Source: Pseudisothecium myosuroides (taxonomy: Eukaryota > Streptophyta > Bryopsida > Hypnales > Lembophyllaceae). From it: a DNA stretch of 64,000 nt. Under the pieces are notes generated by a model. That model ran no database searches. It was not told the origin of the DNA and saw nothing but the letters and a program-made list of their open reading frames with translations. The DNA is taken from positions 18,476,224 through 18,540,223 of the forward strand of contig OX637287.1 in the NCBI GenBank assembly GCA_951799445.1. Direction: 5' to 3'. Shown here in pieces: positions 60,701 to 64,000 of this stretch (positions are counted from its first letter, which is position 1; every line of letters begins with the position of its first letter). Both the position numbers and the translations under genes were made by a program.

Positions 60701-60994
60701 CACCAAGGGCGAGGCCGGGCCAACACTGGGCTCTTCTCGCAAGTTTTTGATCCCCCAATTCTTGAAGAATCGCTGCCTGCGGTCGTTGACACTGCCCGGG
60801 TCATCCTTCCACACCGAGAATTTGGAGTGGAAGGAGGACGGCGTCCAGACCGGCGGCCGCTCATGGCTCGTTACCGGGGCAACTCGTGGTCCAATGGACC
60901 GTCTCGCACCTTCTTCGGCGTCGGAGCTCGATGCAGACGTGATGTCTTCCAACGTCTCGTGAAATTCATCCTCCGATCTGGTGGTGCCGTCCAT
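54784..60994 (-). CDS. WD40 repeat protein, WDR44-like
   Basis: Exons 60994-60647, 59694-58479, 58364-58003, 57903-57795, 57453-57296, 57190-57139, 56922-56840, 56134-56041, 55550-54784 join exactly to 946 residues. WD40 propellers are protein-binding scaffolds; animal WDR44 binds Rab11 in vesicle recycling, but whether plant relatives do so is not shown. The N-terminus starts MDGTTRSEDEFHETLEDI. Exon 2 has a CRTCGEHRKSKGD stretch, LDSGKEFLMDRFNTDGS and a low-complexity GST-rich part; exon 3 repeats DGST/EGST units. Propeller blades: IQAHQGAIWTMKFSPDGRYL with VVRVWEV, FYGHTGDVLDLSW with DKTVRLWHI, VTCVQFNPVDDSYFLSG with KLRIWNI, VTAVSYTPDGE, VLVTSNDSRIRVYDH, ISASYTRNGDYIVSASEDSR with VLIW. 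The C-terminal tail is acidic (seven Asp encoded by a GTC/GAC run near 55212) and ends in one degenerate blade. Confidence 0.93.
59755..59810 (-). other. tRNA-like scrap in WD40 intron 1
   Basis: On the minus strand GGTTAAGGGTGCTGGACGTC, ACTC and GTTCGAATCTGCC resemble the D-to-anticodon and T-arm halves of a tRNA. No acceptor stem closes around it, so it is at best a tRNA-derived remnant. Confidence 0.2.
60166..60300. mobile_element. Possible left end of another TTAA element, in WD40 intron 1
   Basis: TTAACCCCTAAATGCCCATACGG starts like the other TTAA MITEs here (TTAA then CCCCT), but the body is different (GCCCAAAGTGGCCGC, TCTCATATCGAGAGA) and I could not locate a matching right end. Confidence 0.3.
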
Positions 60995-63024
60995 GCTTCT
61001 TCACAAGCTCGGCATGAAGCAGCACCTAACACTATTCCTCACCATTTTCTGTTCTACATCTTCAAACCTCTTTATTTTGACCTCTAAGATAACACTCTAG
61101 AATATCCTGCACACTTGCCACACCATCATCGACTGTATCACACATTCAGACTATTGTGGCAAAGTTGGAACCCCAAGTGGTAAGATTCAAGAGGCTCCAC
61201 ACGAATCCAGCTTCCTAGGACAACAACGTTTTCCGAAGAAATCATTGAAATCTCTCCTCACGAGAAGAGACTTCCATTGTTCCTGTCATGGCTAAACCCA
61301 TTGCCATTTCCAGTTGCTGCAAATTCGGCCCAGTTTTGCCCTAATCCAACCTATTTGCTCTCCTAGTCGGGGCTCCTGCGAATTTGACTAGTCCCAGGGA
61401 AAGAGCTCTTCCAATGTTGGCCATTCATGGAACGAACGCCATCGGAGCCTAAACCCTCCATCACTCTAAGATTCGCCATCTCGTGCAGTCGCGCCACTTT
61501 GAAGCCGTCATCCTGTGAGCAAGTGGCCTGGAGAAGCGAACGCTGACAACTCTCCGTAATTCCGCGACGAACACAGATCTCGGATCTTGAAGACTGTCAT
61601 ACACCTCGGCGCGCAGAAACGGCAGTCACCCTGTTTCGGAGAGGAACTGCTATCTGATACCTCGCAGATCTTCAAAATCAAAGTCAAAGATAGCTCGCCA
61701 TCCCCGATTGTCTCTCTTTGACCTAGGCGAACCTCAACCCTAAGATCCACGAAACTTCCCCTTTCGCGATGCCGACGAAGAACTTTCGTCCCAAACGAGG
61801 ACAGATCTCGAACTCAAATCACATGACCAGTTGCTCGCCGGGGATCCGGTTTCAATCTGCAACCCAGTTTCAACAGTCAAAATCCTCACCACTACCAAAA
61901 CCAATACCACGCAGTACCACAGATCTCAGTAAACAAAACCTCTGCCACTCCGTTCGTCCCCTTCTTCCAAAACCCCACAATTCCTGTGCCCAAATCTAAA
62001 ATCTCGCAACCCTAACCCCAGCCCAAATCCTCCCCACTTCGCAGAGATTTTCACACACAATTGAACACATAACCTCGAGTACGTCTTTCACATTCCTCTT
62101 GCCCCGATCGCACAGTCAAACCCTGTCTCTATCTATCACAAAGATCTATAACTTACCACACACACACACCGCGTGTCTCTCCTCCGACAAACGGGATCCA
62201 TGAAATTTTCAAAATCCAAAATCCAAAAAAAATGAAAAAACTAAAATGCTATAATAAAAACTTAACAGATCACACAGGTACAATATACCGAAATACCAAT
62301 AATCAAACTCAAGAGTTGGTTGGAGGTAAGTCACATGGACATCCATAGCATAACATAGCAAGTGCTACCCTTTGCTACCCTGAACCACAATGTCATCATA
62401 AGATGAAGGTCACGAGAACAACACCCACCAGGCCACGAGAGAATAAGATGAGAGTCAAACCAAGCCTGTTGTTGAATCCAAACAGATGGATACAGAGGTT
62501 TCGTTAGGCTTATCAAGCTTATCAAGCTTACTAAAAGCTTACTGTCATGTTTGCAATCAGAAATACAGACAGAAACAGGAGAGTGAAGGTGAAGGCGAAG
62601 GCGCAAGGGACAGAAGAGTGGGTTCGAGAAAATGGCGTTGCCGGAGCGGGTGGGCTCGCCCATCATCAATTTAGTGCAGTCTCTGACATCCACCTTTTCG
62701 TCTGATTCCCTGCTTGCAGGGCCGGATTCACTGGCACCGGTACAGTGCAGTATCCTGATATAATCCATCCTTGGGGGTAGATTTTGGAGAGGGGTTGGTG
62801 GATTTTGGGGTTCAGGGCCTGACAGAAGTGACGTGGTTGGGACCTGATTTGCCGTCCCGTTAGCATTGATGGGTTTCCCAACCAACTTCTGATCCTGCGG
62901 AGCTCTGTAATTAAGAGCATCTCCAGTGGCCCGTCACAAATTCATACACCGGTAGGGAAAATCAGTCGTGTCCATGATTTGGAGAGTGGAGTACTTGAGT
63001 GTTCCATTTGTGCAACTCGCTATT
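60995..63024. other. Upstream region of WD40 gene and intergenic DNA
   Basis: The WD40 promoter should lie in 61000-61500. The stretch 61500-62200 is C-rich on the plus strand with many AAACCC and CCACAC words. A plus-strand ATG at 62631 opens a 44-codon frame (starts MALPERVGSPIINLVQSL) and minus-strand frames overlap it; composition there is gene-like, but I cannot join it to anything. It may be a first exon or a scrap. Confidence 0.3.
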
Positions 63025-63263
63025 TTAACCCTTTACTTCCTAAGAATTCATGATTTTAAGTTGCCAACTTTAATTGATCATATAGTAAAAAGTATAATAT
63101 AAATGGAAAATTTTATTATATCATTAGTTTAAATGAAGAACTTTGCATGTATTGGTTTTAAATAATTAATTATTAAAATATTTAAAAATCTCCTTTTAAA
63201 CTCTTCAAAATTGCCAAAAAAATGTGAGGCGCAATTTGGGCTTCTTAGGAAGTAAAGGGTTAA
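63025..63263. mobile_element. TTAA-flanked MITE with perfect 18-bp terminal repeats
   Basis: TTAA at 63025-63028 and 63260-63263. The ends CCCTTTACTTCCTAAGAA and TTCTTAGGAAGTAAAGGG are perfect inverted repeats of 18 bp. The interior, though more AT-rich, aligns with the shared family core (TTGATCATATAGTAAAAAGTATAATATAAATGG in order; TTAAATGAAGAACTTTGCATG). This is the best preserved end pair in the window and defines the family as a TTAA inserter. Confidence 0.85.
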
Positions 63264-64000
63264 ATTTTAACCAATTGCAAGTCTTCAATCAACGGTGCTA
63301 GTATGTGAACCCAAGAATGCGAGCTCGTGAGCATTGAGTCTATAATATAGGTACTTATAATATAGATATCACACACCATAGAAGGTGTATGTATTATAAA
63401 CACCTATAATATGGATATTTGTAACATATATACCCTATAATCATAGACGGATTTTATAATATATACACATATAACATATGTGTGTAGTATTCTAGGTTCA
63501 TAGGCTCACACTTCTATGCTCACATAATAGCAACCTTTGTCTTCAATTTCACAAATGCTAAAAAAAATTATCATTTTATATAAGATATCACATCAAAAAA
63601 ATGATAAACTCTCATAGTGAATTTCAGCACTTTTTGTATTTGCTCTTGAAACTAGATTACAGCATTCAAATGACTTGCTTTTTGCTTCTCAGCACCCCTA
63701 AACAAAATGAAGTTCAGTACACTAATAGAATGGGATCTTGGAGCACCAAGCTACATTGTTTATAGCTAATAGTTTGATGCCCAAAGTCCATTGTATAGAC
63801 ACTAGCTACACTTCTATAGGCCTTGGATATCAAGCTTTAACTCTATAATTTTGTATTTTCATGACTTTAATCATTGCTACTAATACCAAGTCTACTTTCA
63901 ACTCTACTTTAACCCCTAAAGTTCTATTACTATATTTTCACCGAAAACACTTGAACACTGTCATTTTTAGTACAAGTACCAAATTTTTGAAAAAAAAACT
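63264..64000. other. AT-rich right edge
   Basis: Between 63330 and 63500 short ATAATATGGATAT/TATAATATAGG words repeat irregularly. No gene is seen. Confidence 0.4.

Noticed and set aside
1..64000. CRISPR arrays, operons, riboswitches or phage genes
   Set aside because: The window is eukaryotic nuclear DNA; the tandem arrays seen lack the regular repeat-spacer structure.

Overview
This is nuclear DNA of a land plant. Genes are split by GT/AG introns, and several products belong to plant or plastid families: a DUF674 pair, a plant-type pectinesterase, a plant MATE transporter and a protein with a plastid transit peptide. Gene-poor, AT-rich stretches full of decayed transposons and small MITEs separate the genes. 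The TET/JBP-like oxygenase relic and the TTAA-flanked MITEs would fit a non-seed plant (bryophyte, lycophyte or fern) better than a typical angiosperm, but I cannot name the species.

Layout: 1-13 kb is accessory DNA, with a possible LTR-type element carrying reiterated motifs (about 1-4 kb), weak exon-like scraps (5.4-6.7 kb), a broken zinc-finger plus 2OG-Fe(II) oxygenase gene of TET/JBP type (7.07-8.69 kb), two striking inverted repeats (10.2-10.7 kb) and a TTAA-flanked MITE (11.3 kb). From 13.08 to 18.76 kb lies a PRUNE/DHH-like gene with a very long serine/proline-rich N-terminus. A pectinesterase pseudogene (19.6-23.1 kb, minus) has a LINE fragment with RNase H (23.3-25.4 kb) just upstream of its start. 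A nine-exon MATE transporter spans 27.87-33.96 kb (minus). A decayed hAT-like transposase lies at 36.0-37.8 kb and a nearly perfect fold-back at 38.7 kb. RPF2, a ribosome biogenesis factor, is a single-exon gene at 39.57-40.57 kb (minus) with telo-box motifs upstream. A six-exon gene for a predicted plastid protein follows (42.8-46.4 kb), then two tail-to-tail DUF674 genes (47.5-49.9 plus; 50.8-53.7 minus), and a nine-exon WDR44-like WD40 gene (54.8-61.0 kb, minus). The last 3 kb are repeats and AT-rich DNA.

Exon joins were worked out by hand from reading frame, homology to remembered family consensus, and splice dinucleotides; the joined coding lengths divide by three for every gene called intact. 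The genes are unrelated housekeeping or metabolic loci rather than one pathway. The common thread of the window is a small MITE family that recurs at least eight times, several times inside introns of these genes, plus a second 230-bp family; both use TTAA as target site in the clearest copies, the signature of piggyBac-type transposition.
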